Positions 12,770-24,515 of a stretch of 64,000 nucleotides of DNA are shown in pieces. The notes beneath the pieces were generated by a model, which was given only the letters and a program-made list of their open reading frames with translations, was not told the origin of the DNA and did no database searches. Location of the stretch: contig CP114484.1 of the NCBI GenBank assembly GCA_027186245.1, positions 6,666,001 to 6,730,000 on the forward strand, written 5' to 3'. This DNA is from Coriaria nepalensis (lineage: Eukaryota > Streptophyta > Magnoliopsida > Cucurbitales > Coriariaceae). The stretch's first letter is position 1. Every line of letters begins with the position of its first letter. Both the position numbers and the translations under genes were made by a program.

Positions 12770-15700
12770 TAAAGCAAGTAAGGCATCTCCCTTATCCTTA
12801 AATTACGTACATGACCCTCAAAACTTTGCTGGAAGTGTCATGGTAAATAAATCTATAAGGTTCTGTTCTGACGCTACCTTTATAACTGTCACATCACCTT
12901 AGTGTACTATCTCTATGATGAGATGATATTTCCTCTCTATGTGCTTTCCCCTCTTGTGACTCCTCTGTTCCTTTGAATTAGCCACTGCCTCACTGCCGTC
13001 ATAGTACATGATTAATGGCTTATCCATATATAGAACAACTTCAATATCAGTATAGAAATGCCTGATCCAAATTGCCTCTTTCTATGCTTCACAAGCGGCT
13101 ATATATTTGGCTTCCATGGTAGAATATGCAATACTAGACTATTAGATACTTCTCTAAACTATAGCTCCTCCACCATCTATGAACACTGATCCAAAAGTTG
13201 ACTTTCAACTATATCTAATTCAAAATCAAAATCAGTGTATCCAATGAGGTTTAGGTCTCCACCTGAATAAATAAGCATATAGTCTCTCGTTCTCTGAAGA
13301 TACTTGAGAATATGTTTTACCGCTATCTAGTGTTCTAAACTAGGATTTGATTGATAGCGAGTGATGATCCCTACTGCATAACATATATCAAGTCTTGCAC
13401 AGAATATGACATACATAAGACTGGCTACAACCGAGGCACAAGGAACCGTCTCATCTTTTCTTATTCCTGAGGTGTCTTTGGACACTTCTCTTTAGAAAGA
13501 ACTTCTCCATGCATGGTCGGTAATTGACCCTTCTTGGAGTTTTGCATTGAAAATTGAGTCATCACCTTATCTATATAAGAGTCTTGATATAGTGCTAAAG
13601 CTTATTCTTCCTATCCCTTTGGATTTGAGTTCCTAGAACATAGCTCGCTTATCCCAAATCTTTCATTTAGAATTTCTCGACTAGCCATTTCTTCATGTTT
13701 GACAATATTTCTACATCATTCCCAATGAGTAAAATATCGTTTAGATAAAGAACTAATAAGACCACCTTCTTTCCTTTGATGTGTTTATGGACACATGGTT
13801 CGTCAACATTTTTCTCAAAGCCATACATCTTGATAATCTCATCAAACATTAGGCTCGATAATGGCTTCCTTTAAAATCCATAAATGAATCTAAGCAAATT
13901 GCAAACTTTTTACTTCTGGCCTTTTTGCATAAAACCTTCTGGTTGCATCATATAAATGCTCTCTTCAAGATATCCATTTCGAAAAGCTGTCTTGACATCC
14001 ATTTGCCGTATCGCATAGTCTAAACTAGTGGCTATGTGTATAGTAAAACAGGGAAACAGGAGAAAAAGTCTCTTCATAATCGACTCCTTCCCTTTGGGTA
14101 TAGCCTTTTGCTACAAGTAGGGCCTTGAAAGTCTCTACTTTCCCATCTACGCCTCTTTTCTTCTTGAAAATCCATTTACATCTAATGGTCCTAACATCTT
14201 CAGGTGGATCTACAAGTTCCTAGAAAGAATTGGAATACATGGATTCCATTTCTTAGTTTTTCCATTTATCCTTGTAAGAATCATCCATTGCATCCTTAAA
14301 GGTTAATGAATCATCCTGGTTTGTGTCTGACACTAAGACTTCTGCCTCATGTTCATAATGATTGGGTTGTCTCACAATTCTCCCACTACAATGAGATACT
14401 AAGGTGTTCTAAGTAGGATTGGTGGTCTCTTGATGTTGTCATTCATTATATGGTGATTAAGATGCTTTGATCTATCATAATTCAATTCCTATAGTACTAC
14501 CTTACTATAAGGTTTGTAATTAGTCATATAATAATGTTCGAGAAAGGCTGTATTTATCGAGATAAACACCTTTTTCTCACTAAGACTATAAAAGTAACCT
14601 CCCCTTGTGCCGATAGTATAGCCAACAAATATGCAAACTTCAAATCGCGAGTCCAACTTCCCAGTATTGGTTTTTAGCATGTGTGTTGGACACCCCTATA
14701 TCCAAAATTGGCATCAACTTGGTTTAGTGTCATTCCACAACTCTAAAGGTGTCTTTTGTATAGACTTAGATGGGAATACATTCAAAATTTATACTACGAT
14801 TTGAAGTGCATATCCTCTTAATGCAAGTGTTAGGGATGAGTAGCTCAACATTGACCTAACCATATCCAATAAGGTTTTGTTTCTCCTTTATGCAGCACCA
14901 TTCTATTGTGGTGTTCTAGGTGCTGTGAGTTGAGATAAAATACCATGCTCCAAAAAATGATCATTAAACTCAAAATCAAGGTATTCACCTCCTCGATTTA
15001 ATCGAAGTGTTTAAAGTAATTTTCCTAAATGCTTTTCAACTTCTGCTAGAATTTTTAAACTTTCCAAAAGTTTCAAATTTCCTTTAAATTAGGTATCTGT
15101 ATCTATCTCTATATCTAGAGTAATCATCAATGAAGGTGGTGAAATATTCATAACCACCTCTTGCTTGTACATTTATAGGACCGCAGACATTTAAATCTAT
15201 GTACTGACCAAAGTGGTTCTTTGGCTCTTTGGCCCTTTGTAGAGAGAAGTCTCTTAGTCATCTTTTCTTCTAGACAAGATTCATAAACTAGAAGAGTACC
15301 AACGGTTAGCTCTTTTAAAGAACCATCCCTTACTAGCATGTTTATCCTATCAAGATTGATATATCCTAACCTAAGATGCCAAAGATACATATCATCACTT
15401 TGAGAAATTTTTTGTCGTTTGTTTGATCTTAGAAATAATTCAAGGTTATTTAGCAATCATTCATTTGGTTGAAGCAGATAGAGCCCTTTAATTTATTTTC
15501 CATGATAAATACTGAAACCGTTCTTAGAAATAATGATATCATTATCAACAAAAGAAATATCAAAATCTTGTTATTGTAACATAGATAAAGAAATCAAATT
15601 TCTACAAAATCCATGAATAAATAAACATTGTTCAAAATAAGATAATTATTGTTAAAAACTAAACGGCCTCCCCTTACTGCTTTAATTGAAATGATCGCAC

Positions 15701-15850
15701 CACTGCCAACCTTCATTGTCACCTCACCAATAGCAAGATTGCTCGAAGAACTAAGGATCTATAAAGAGGAACAAACATGATTAGTGAGTGGCTCCCGAAT
15801 CTACTATCCAAGATAACAAGTCACCTTCTACTAAACTGGCTTCTAAAATA
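12770..15850 (-). pseudogene. Copia-2 pol remnant, RT active site mutated to YLND
   Basis: Fragments of a Copia polyprotein on the minus strand: RNase H around 12990-13260, RT around 13667-13849, integrase C-terminal region at 14489-14680 (IFVGYTIGTRGGYFY), and gag-pre-integrase at 15148-15456 (MYLWHLRLGYINLDRINMLV). The RT box reads YLND where the family has YVDD, so one of the two metal-binding Asp residues is replaced by Asn. That and numerous stops make the element incapable of self-mobilisation. It is collinear with Copia-1 and Copia-3. Confidence 0.84.
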
Positions 15851-15854
15851 AGTA

Positions 15855-16480
15855 AACAAATTTTAACTTTCTTTTTCTCCTTCATCTCAGAGAGATACTT
15901 GTTACATCTTCTCTTCCAATGGCCATCAACTCCACAATGGAAACACTTTTCCTTGAGTTCCCTTTTCTTGGAGTTGTCATTCTTCTCATTGTCCTTGCCT
16001 TTAAGTGGCTTTTTTGCTCTCTTTCCCTTCTTGTCGTTACCATTGGTGTTATTTATCTTATTGTTCTTAGCATAAAGGTCTCAAAAGTATGTAATTCATT
16101 CAACAGCTAAGTTATGTTGTACTGCAACTTGTTCATAACATAGTTGGTTCTGAATGCAACAAAAGCCGGTGGGAGTGACTTAAGTATGATGCTGACTTGA
16201 GTGTACTAATTAATGGTAACCTCATGTATTTCCGCCTCATGCATCGCGTGTTGATCAAGTTCAAACATTCCTTGGTTTGATTTCCCATACATTACGGGCA
16301 GCAGTGGCAGCGGGCTCTTCAGAACATTCCTTGGTCAAGATAAATTTATGGTTCTCACAAATTAATACCATATTCAAGTTTGATTTCCATCTCATAAAAT
16401 TATCACTAGTTAATTTGTGTTCGTTGAGTAAAGTGGTAATAGAGTTATTGATTGAAGACATGATAATTGCTAAAATTAAA
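15855..16480 (-). pseudogene. Copia-2 gag remnant
   Basis: Minus-strand gag pieces: the N-terminal segment at 16261-16491 (NFMRWKSNLNMVLICENHKF, as in Copia-1) and a CCHC zinc knuckle near 15905-15950 (CFHCGVDGHWKR then C). The middle of gag is deleted relative to Copia-1: sequence jumps around 16265-16280, where the conserved VWE motif runs into other gag sequence. No full-length product is possible. The N-terminal start ATG is at about 16459-16461 on the minus strand. Confidence 0.8.
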
Positions 16481-16880
16481 AAAACATACATGATTCATTA
16501 TAATTGAAATAAATATCAAAGTTTTGGAATAGTAAATATGATGCATGAATGTAACAAATAAAACACATAAAATTATTTATTACTAAACAACAATAAACTG
16601 ACTCAACAATTAATATGCCGCCTTAGGATTGATAATATTAATTTCAAATTAATTTTGAGACATTCCCAAACCTACAAGTAAAACTTAAAATATCTCATAT
16701 TTTCTCTTTTACTCATAAGTTACCATTTATTCGGTCAAGGCATAATTGATTGCTAAAAGCTTAATTATATCTTTGTCAGTGAAACCCATTATTTTGGAAT
16801 CCATGACTTAACTCAAAAGTTTCTGCCTTAGAGTCGGTCAAGTTCAAAATACATCACTTTTTCCTATGTTCTTAAGAAAG
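16481..16880 (-). mobile_element. Copia-2 untranslated leader
   Basis: No coding sequence. It matches the Copia-3 leader upstream of gag in reverse orientation: the segment around 16600-16850 corresponds to 41530-41890, sharing GGCGGCATATTAATTGTTGA and AGTTAAGTCATGGATT. The similarity ends near 16870-16890, where an unrelated segment begins. Confidence 0.7.
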
Positions 16881-17371
16881 TTGATCGGATTTTAATGATT
16901 TTACAGAAAGTATGCAAGTTTGTATAGTTTTACGAGTCACACCTTCACAGTTTTAAACTCATAACATGTTATAGTTATTACTCATTGTCGGTTGCTAGTA
17001 GACTCAGTAAGGTCCGGCTTAGTGGGCTAAGTTTTTTAAGACGACCATCATTGTTGCACTGTATATTTAGAAATGATGCAAATTACTATAGATGCAGAAT
17101 ATTATATACTTATGTTTTACTTCCGCTGATAGATTTAGCAATGGACCTTATACACGGCTGCATGCCATAGTATACAATATAAATTCTCATTTCTTTATGG
17201 ATGGAAAATCTTGAGTTGAGCATTTTCCACAGGTTATTATATAAGAAAGTAAGTAAGAAAAGAGAATGGTGAGTATCACGTGACCGTAAATTCTTATATA
17301 CGAGTTTCTAGGTTATCTTCTATCACGTAGTTCTCATGATGGTCACGGATCTAATAAATTAGGTTGTGACA
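16881..17371 (-). mobile_element. Unassigned segment inside Copia-2, possibly a Gypsy LTR fragment
   Basis: Lies between the Copia-2 leader and its 5' LTR remnant and has no counterpart in Copia-1 or Copia-3. Its right edge on the minus strand begins TGTCACAACCTAATTTATTA, a start that resembles LTRs of some plant Gypsy elements (inference). No primer site or purine tract was seen, and I could not define the left edge well. It replaces the 3' half of the 5' LTR. Confidence 0.35.
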
Positions 17372-17979
17372 ATAACCCTTACGGGAACCACTATACAATA
17401 TTCTATGAAGAAAGTTTTAATTCTGTATTTGTAAATCTTGTTCCCAGCTGCTTATCCCAATGAATCTCCAAAATAAAAGTCTTTAGCCTATTTTACAAAC
17501 AAAGCGTGACAAATGAATCAAAAGATCCAGTTGACATAAACATAATTTCATGACTACTCAGGATTTACATTGATCTACACATGATCATCTAATTGATATG
17601 AGCAAAATTCTTTATGGCAAATGATATGTTGATAAATAATCAATTAATATAGGGTTCATTTCTATATAATCCAATTATATGTAGCACCTCTACTAAGATA
17701 TCTATCTACATCAGTGATTTAGATCTAGATCAATTGCATTCATAATGTTAGTGGACTGTACTGTCAACCATTAATTATAGATAATTTAATTCATTATTTA
17801 TAATCTTAATTTTCTCGTACTAATAAAGATTATAGACAGGTAAATGGATTTGGAATTTTCTGATATTTATATACATTATTCAATAATATCACATTCAAAA
17901 TAATTATATAGAAAAATGTCAATTTTACTAATTCATAAAATTGTACTTATTACAAGCTTTTAGGGCACCATGCCCAATA
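17372..17979 (-). repeat. Truncated 5' LTR of Copia-2
   Basis: The minus strand begins TATTGGGCATGGTGCCC at 17979 (the canonical TGTTGGG start with one change). It matches about the first 600 bp of the other Copia LTRs, including the block at 17690-17780 that matches 12430-12510 and 4500-4570. The remainder is lost to the 16881-17371 segment. Confidence 0.78.
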
Positions 17980-18868
17980 GTTATAACCCGGTAGCACCTC
18001 ACTTTGATGTTATGCATTTGAATGCTTATGATCTTTATATACTTCGATGCATTGGTTTTAATCATAGCATGTCAAAGATTATATTATTCTTAAACTATCG
18101 TGCTATATTACGTTCATACTAATCATAATTTCATTTTAAGCATGCTAATAAAATCATTCTATTTCCACTTAACATGCTATATAACAATCATAATCCTAAC
18201 ATTAACCTTATCATAATACTAACAAGCTTATTAATAATCTTCAAAATAATCTTCAATTTATCATGCTTATTAATAATTATACTATCCTAAAATCAATATA
18301 ACAATCATTCAAACAGTATTTTTGTGTTGAAATGAGACTATACTTACAAAACTTTATAGAGAATTGTCAACTATGAGATCCTAATTCTCTTTTTGCTTCT
18401 TTCTTCTTTTCTTTTCTCTCCCTCTTCTCTCCTTTCTCCTCTTTCTTTCTTCTCTCCCGTATTCTCTCACGTTTAGCTATTTCTTGATGAAATTCATGCT
18501 TGTCCAAGTTGCCTTTATCATAGCAAAATGAAATGAAACTTTTGTTGACACATAATCTTGCCACTAATCTATTGTGCGTGATCTTCATAAGACATTTGGA
18601 AGTGTTAGAAATTCTGCATAAGGACATTTATTTATGTGTTCATGACACTTAATTTGTCATGAGCCACATCCCATCTAATATTATTTCTATTCATTTTTTA
18701 TTTATTTAATTAAGCCTAAACCCCCTTTAATATTAAGAATCATTAAAATCTCCTATTATTTCTATTATTAAAAGTATGTATAGATAGAAATTTAAAATAT
18801 GCTAAAAAGACCCATTTTCTATTTATTTTAATATTATTAAGCATAGTTGAAATTTTATGGGATTTACA
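17980..18868 (-). repeat. LTR-A, distal part
   Basis: Resumes LTR-A after Copia-2. AGCACCTCACTTTGATGTTA matches 23870-23880 in LTR-C, and the polypyrimidine tract at 18380-18470 and TGTTCATGACACTTAA near 18640 match LTR-B and LTR-C. It ends at 18868 (minus-strand LTR start TGTAAATCCCATAAAATTTC). Directly to the right is a minus-strand purine tract, so this LTR also serves as the 3' LTR of the next unit. Confidence 0.84.
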
Positions 18869-19506
18869 CTTTTCTCTCCTTACAAAAATTTTGTCCTTGA
18901 AATTTAAGATTAACTCCATTATGCTACTCTTATTTTGCCACGGAATTTAAAATGAGGGAATAGTCTTATTCTTTAATACCTTATTCCTTAAAATTTTATC
19001 CCTCCTATCAATTCATCTACTAGTTAATCAATTCTTAGTTACTGTAAAATCATTCAATCACATATCTACCCTTGAACAATATTCTTTTATTGCCTATATC
19101 TTAATATACATGTAATTATAAAATTTCAAGACTTATTTCTTTGGAAATCAAACTTAAAGAACATAGCTTCTATTGAGGTATTTCTAGAATTTCTTGAAAA
19201 TTCTAGGAGTCTAGTCATTAAAGACACTTTTATTAAGAATTTATCAACTATGCATAAATCCTAGAACTCAAACTTATCAATAAACCTTAAATTTGTTTTC
19301 TAAACCAGTTAATCCTCGTATATTACATTATATACAATTTAGATGTATGTTAATAAGGTCTTAGAATTTTTTAACTATCTTTAGCTCAACTAAAATGAAA
19401 GTTTGTAACTATAACTTTCATGTAATAATACTTACCTTGAATGAAGTTCCGCATTTCTTGTACATATGGGGTTTCTTTACAGAACCACTTAGACTCTGAT
19501 ACCAAA
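18869..19506 (-). mobile_element. Complete internal region 2 of the non-coding LTR chain
   Basis: A 638 bp segment between LTR-A and LTR-B. The minus strand starts with a primer site at 19504-19492 (TGGTATCAGAGTC) and ends in a purine-rich tract next to LTR-A (GTAAGGAGAGAAAAG, 18869-18883). It aligns along its length with 22553-23196. All reading frames are closed and no gag, protease or RT motif was seen. The unit therefore has only the cis-signals needed for mobilisation by other elements' proteins. Confidence 0.82.
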
Positions 19507-20713
19507 CTATAACGCCCGCCCTACTAGCCATTTGGTTTATCATAATACTTTTGGAGGAACTATGCATAGCTAGTCGGTGCATTACTTTCTAACATAACTT
19601 TAAAATCCACTTCCAACAATAATAGAATAATTTGACTTTTTATAAAATACTGTAATATAACTGAAATTTTCATCATAGGGAATTAATCCCAAAACCTTTA
19701 AACAAGAACTATTATTTTCAATATATATATATATAAAAGCTTTTCTAAAAGTCGTTTGAATTTTTTAGTCTTTTTGCATTTCCACAGGTCATGTCCCATA
19801 TGTATAATCCCATGAGAGAGATCTTCTTCATTTGCCCGATCTTTAATCTACAGCTATACCTTTGTCATTTCCTACAACATAAGGCAAAACTTCTATGAAC
19901 TAGAAGCTCAGTAAATATAGGGTCCTACTCAAATGTACTAATCTTTTAATGATTATTTTTAATTGATGCATTTATGACTTTCTAGAATACATGCTTTCCT
20001 ATCCTTTTATGTGCCTGGGGCCTTGAGGATGCTGCCACCGACATTTCAAGTGATATCTGATTTGTGGTCCGCTATAACCATTTCAACAATTCGCTATGAC
20101 CTTTTCTTTAAAATTATATGGGGTCTTTTATGATCAACATCAATCCTTCTGATGACCATAAACAACTCACTTTAATGTTATACATATGTATGCTTATGTT
20201 CTTTATTTACTTTAACATAACATTAACTCCTTTTAGATTGGAAGTATGAACATTGTTGCATTGGTCTTAATTGAAGCATGTCAAAGGTTATATTATCCTT
20301 AAACTGTCATGCAATATTATAATCATACTAGTTATGATTTCATTTTTAGCATCTTAATAAAATCATTCAATTTCCACTTAACATGCTATAACAATCTGTA
20401 ATCCCCCAATATCTCTAGATTAGGTATAGTAGTGGGAAAATAAATTTAAAGTGGACTTATTAGTAAATTTTAATTTCCACCTATACCTAATTTAATAATA
20501 GAAATAATTAAGGACCTTTTTATAATTTCATAATTTAATGGAGGCTTAAGTATAAAAAAAAAAAAAAAAAAAATCTTACTGCATGTCTTACTGCTGTAGC
20601 CACGTTTTTTTTTCATCCTTAGTCATTTTTAAGCAAAATAATTCCTAGACATGTGGCCCCCACTTGTCACTAAGTTAGACTAAAATAATGAGTAGGCATT
20701 CTTACTTCATGCC

Positions 20714-20720
20714 TATAAAA
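20714..20720 (+). promoter_or_regulatory. TATA box of the solo LTR
   Basis: TATAAAA within ATGCCTATAAAAGCCTCC, about 320 bp into the LTR, followed by a GA-rich transcribed tract (20745-20860). Position and context fit the U3/R promoter of an LTR. Confidence 0.6.
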
Positions 20721-20739
20721 GCCTCCTTCGCAGCATGTA

Positions 20740-20860
20740 CCAGCAGCAAAGGGAAAGAGAGGGAAAGGAAAGAAGAGAAAGAAAGGAAAGAAAGAAAGGA
20801 AAGGAAAAGGAGAGAAAGGAAAGAAAGGGAAGGAAAGAGATAAAGAGGAAAGTCAAGATT
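20740..20860 (+). repeat. GA-rich (AAAGGA)n tract in the LTR
   Basis: About 120 bp of purine-only irregular repeats built from GAAAGGAAAG units, just downstream of the TATA box. Equivalent tracts, pyrimidine on the plus strand because those LTRs are inverted, lie at 18380-18470, 22040-22140, 24170-24260 and 63940-64000. It is a conserved part of this LTR family, not a random microsatellite. The Lys/Glu/Arg-rich reading frames through it are low-complexity artefacts. Confidence 0.8.
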
Positions 20861-22552
20861 TCTGATCAACTAAATTCTTTCGTAAGTATAGTCTCACTGC
20901 AACACCCGGATATTGTCTGTTTATTATTATGATTATAATTATATTAATTTAGGATAATATTAATTATTGAGCATGATGATTTGGTTATGTCTATGTTAGG
21001 ATTATAATTATAACATGCTAAGTAGAAATGAAATACTATGATTACCATGCTAGAAATAAGGATTATAATTAGAATGAACATAATATAGCAGGATGGTTTT
21101 GAAGAGAGTACAAACTTTAAATATTAAGTGCATATGCTCATATTTCTATAAGTTAATGTTATGCGAAAATAAATAAGAAGCATAAGCATGCATAGTATTA
21201 AAGTGAGGTGCTGCCGGGTGAAAAAGAAAGATCGCTTGTCGATCCAAAAGGACCCGAAATGATATTAAAGAAAAGGTCAGAAGTGGATCGTTGCAATGGT
21301 CATAAGCGGACCGCTGATTAAATATCAGTTGACATGCCGGTGGTAGCATCCTCAGGGCCCAAGTATGTAAAATGATAGGAATTTATGCATGTTAGATATA
21401 GGTCATAAAAGCACTAACTCACGATAACCATAAAAAAAATAACGATGTGAGTAGGACACTATCCTTACTGAGCTTCTAGCTCATAGATGTCTACTCCGTG
21501 TTGTAGGAAATTACAAAGGTAAGGCGGTAAGGTAAGGAATAGATGAATGGAGGCTATCAGTCCGTGAAATTGTACATATGAGACCCGACCTCTGTAAGCA
21601 ATGAGTTTAAAAATTTGCACTTCTTATTTATATGTATATTCAAATAAAGTGTAAGGTGTTTAAAAAGTTTTGAGATTTCTTTTCTCTGACAAAGGCTTCC
21701 ACTGTATTTTCAAATTATTAGGTATATCCTTCAAACCGCTTTTGGAAATAAAGTTAATTTTAAGGAACTTAAAATTTTATAATAAAAAGGAAAAGTAACA
21801 CACCCACTAGTTGTATATGTTTCCCTAAGAAAAGTATTTGATAACCTAAACATCTAGTAGGGCAGGCCTTACACAATCATAATCCTAACGTTAACGGTAG
21901 CATAATAAATACTATTATAAATTCAACATTCTTATCAATAATTATGTAACTGAAATTAATATAAAAATCATTCAAACAATTTTAGCATCACAACTACAAT
22001 TTATAGAACTTTACAGAGGATTCTCAACTTAAAGATCCCAGTTCCCTTTTTCCTTTTTCCTCTTTTTCCTCCTTTTCCTTTTTTCTTCTTTTCATTTCTC
22101 TCCCTCTTAAAGATCTCCTTTCTCCTCTCTCTTTCTTATCTCCCTCATTCTCTCACATTTAGCTATTTTTGGATGAAATTCATTCTTAGTCGAGAGGCCT
22201 TTATGTAGCATAATGAAATGGAACTTTTGTTGACACATAATCTTGCCACTAATCTATTGTGCATGATCTTCATAAGACATTTCTTAGTGCCAAAATATAT
22301 GCATAAGGACACTTCATTAAGTGTTCATGACACTTAATATGTCATGTCCCACTTCTTTTTTATTGTTATTGATTGATTTATTTGATTAATTAAGTCTAGG
22401 CCTCCTCCTTTAATACTGAGAATCATTTAAAAATCTCATTCTATTTATATTATTAAAATTAGATATAGTTAGGAATTTAAAGTTTGCTAATAAGCTGACT
22501 TTCTATTTATTTTATTATTATTAAGAATAGTTGAAATTTTTTTGGATTTACA

Positions 22553-23196
22553 TTCTCCTCTGCTTACAAAAATTTCGCCCTTGAAATTTCGGATTAACTC
22601 TTCTATGCTACTTTGCTTATGTTTGCCACATAATTTAAAATGATAGAAAGGTCTTATTCTTTAATACCATTATTCCTTCATTTTTTTTATCACTCCTATC
22701 AATTCATCTACTGTTAATCAATTCTTAGTTATTCTAAAATCATTCAATCATGTATCTATCCTCGACCAATATCCATTGTTGCCTATATCTTATTATAGAG
22801 GTAATTGTAAAATTTCAGAACTTATTTATGTTGAAATAGAACTTCAAGAATAGAGTTTTTGTAGGATTTCTGAAAAATTCTAAAAGTTTATTTGTTGAAG
22901 ATACTTCTTTTAAGATTTTATCAACTATTCATAAATCCTAGAACTCAAAGTTATCAATATACCTCTTTTTTTTTTTCTAAACCATTTCATCCTCGTATAA
23001 AACATTATATACAATTTATCTGTATGTTTATAAGGTTTGAGAATATTTTTGTAACCACCATTATCTCAACTAAACTGAAAGTATGTAACTATAACTTTCA
23101 GATTACAAAACTTACAGTAAGTGAAGCGATCATCTGCATGTCTTGTACATATATATGGGGTTTTTCTATAGAACCACTAAGGGTCTGGTACCAAAC
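22553..23196 (-). mobile_element. Complete internal region 3 of the non-coding LTR chain
   Basis: A 644 bp segment between LTR-B and LTR-C, collinear with 18869-19506. A degenerate primer site (minus TGGTACCAGACCC) lies at about 23183-23194, and a purine-rich stretch on the minus strand adjoins LTR-B (AAGCAGAGGAGAATG, 22553-22567). No coding capacity is recognisable. The open frame on the plus strand (22892-23224) runs across the primer site and into LTR-C and has no homology I can see. Confidence 0.8.
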
Positions 23197-24515
23197 TGTA
23201 ACGCCCGCCCTACTAGCCATATAGTTTACCGAATTACATTTAGAGGAAACAAACATAGCTAATAGATGCGTTACTTTCTAACCTAACTTTAAAAATATTT
23301 TCTAGAAATGACGTAATAATTTGAACTTTTATAAAATACTGTATTGTAACAGAAATCTTTAGCATTGGGAATTAATTCCAAAACCCTTAAACAATAACTA
23401 TTCTTTTCAAAATATATATATATATATATATGAAAGCTTTTTTAAAAGTCGTTTGAATTTTTGAGTCTTTTTTCCTTTTCATAGGTCATGTCCCATATAT
23501 ATAATACATTGAGACCAATCTTCTTCATTGGCCCGATCCTTATTCTATAATCTTACCTTTGTAATTTCCTATAGCACAAAACAAAACTTCTTTAAGCTAG
23601 AAGATCAGTAAGTATAGGGTCCTACTCACATGTATTAATCTTTTAATGATTATTTTTAATTGATGCCTTTATAACTTATATCTAGCATGCATGCTTTCCT
23701 ATCTTTTTATATGATTGGGGCCTTTAGGATGCTGCTACCGAAATTTCAACTGATATCTGATTTGTGGTCCACTATGACCGTTGTAATGATCCGCTATAAT
23801 ATTTTTTTTAGAATTATATGGGTTCCTTTACGATCGACATTTATCCTGCTTATGACCCCGCAACACCTCACTTTAATGTTATACATATGCATGCTTATGA
23901 TTGCTATTTACTTTAGCATAACATTACCTCTTTTTAGATCGAAAGTATGAACATTGATGCATTGGTCTTAATAATAGCAGCCAAAGCTTTTATTATCCTT
24001 AAACTATCATGCTATATTACGTTTGTAATCATGATTTTATTTTTAGCATGTTAATAAAATCATTCTATTTCCACTTAACATGCTATATAACAATCATAAT
24101 CCTAAGATACTTGTGTTGTAGTGAGACTATACTTACATAACTTTACATTGAAATGTCGAATTTAAGATCCTAATTTTCTTTTTCCTCTTTTTCCTTTTTT
24201 CTTCTTTTCTTTTCTCTCCCTCTTCCCTCTTTTCTCCTCTCTCTTTCTTCTCTCCCTCATTCTCTCACGTTTAGCTATTTCTTGATGAAATTCATGCTTA
24301 GCTAAGAGGCCTTTATATTGTACAATGAAATGGAACTTTTGTTGATACATAATCTTGCCACTAATCTATTGTGCATCATCTTCATAAAACATTTTTTAGT
24401 GTTAGAAATCATGCATAAGAACACTTTAATAAGTGTTCATGACACTTAATGTGTCATCCGCTACATCCTTATTTTTTACTATTATTGATTTATTTATTTG
24501 ATTAAATAAGCTTAG

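Larger units (their letters stand above)
10999..17979 (-). mobile_element. Copia-2, decayed Ty1/Copia inserted in LTR-A
   Basis: The minus-strand order is truncated 5' LTR (17979-17372), leader (about 16880-16481), gag (16480-15860), pol (15850-12770), polypurine tract (12755-12767) and 3' LTR (12754 to about 10999). Both flanks are LTR-A sequence that is contiguous in LTR-B and LTR-C, which proves insertion into LTR-A. About 50 bp of LTR-A is missing at the junction, and no clear target duplication is visible. Coding regions carry many stops. The RT catalytic box is mutated (see pol). Confidence 0.86.
20397..21873 (+). mobile_element. Solo LTR (1,477 bp) with 5 bp target duplication CAATC
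   Basis: Begins TGTAATCCCCCAATATCTCT and ends AGTAGGGCAGGCCTTACA, flanked by CAATC at 20392-20396 and 21874-21878. It is in the opposite orientation to LTR-B. Its end and several internal blocks resemble LTR-A/B/C and still more the LTR at 62935-64000 (shared GGTCGGGTCTCATATGTACA-like block, near 21570-21600 and 63220-63240 in reverse), so it is a sister subfamily. It contains its own TATA box and GA-rich tract. No internal region remains, as expected after recombination between two LTRs. Confidence 0.87.
19507..22552 (-). repeat. LTR-B, split by a solo LTR
   Basis: Two parts, 19507-20396 and 21874-22552 (about 1.56 kb together), are contiguous in LTR-A and LTR-C. The PBS-side end reads CTATAACGCCCGCCCTACTA (LTR end TGTAACG mutated). 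The far end is at 22552 (minus TGTAAATCCAAAAAAATTTC). A polypyrimidine tract lies at 22040-22140. Inside is a plus-strand solo LTR with a target duplication. Confidence 0.83.

Noticed and set aside
18367..18627. Lys/Glu/Arg-rich open frames at 18367-18627, 20735-20932 and 24162-24350
   Set aside because: They translate the GA-rich tract of the LTR family; low complexity, no gene context.
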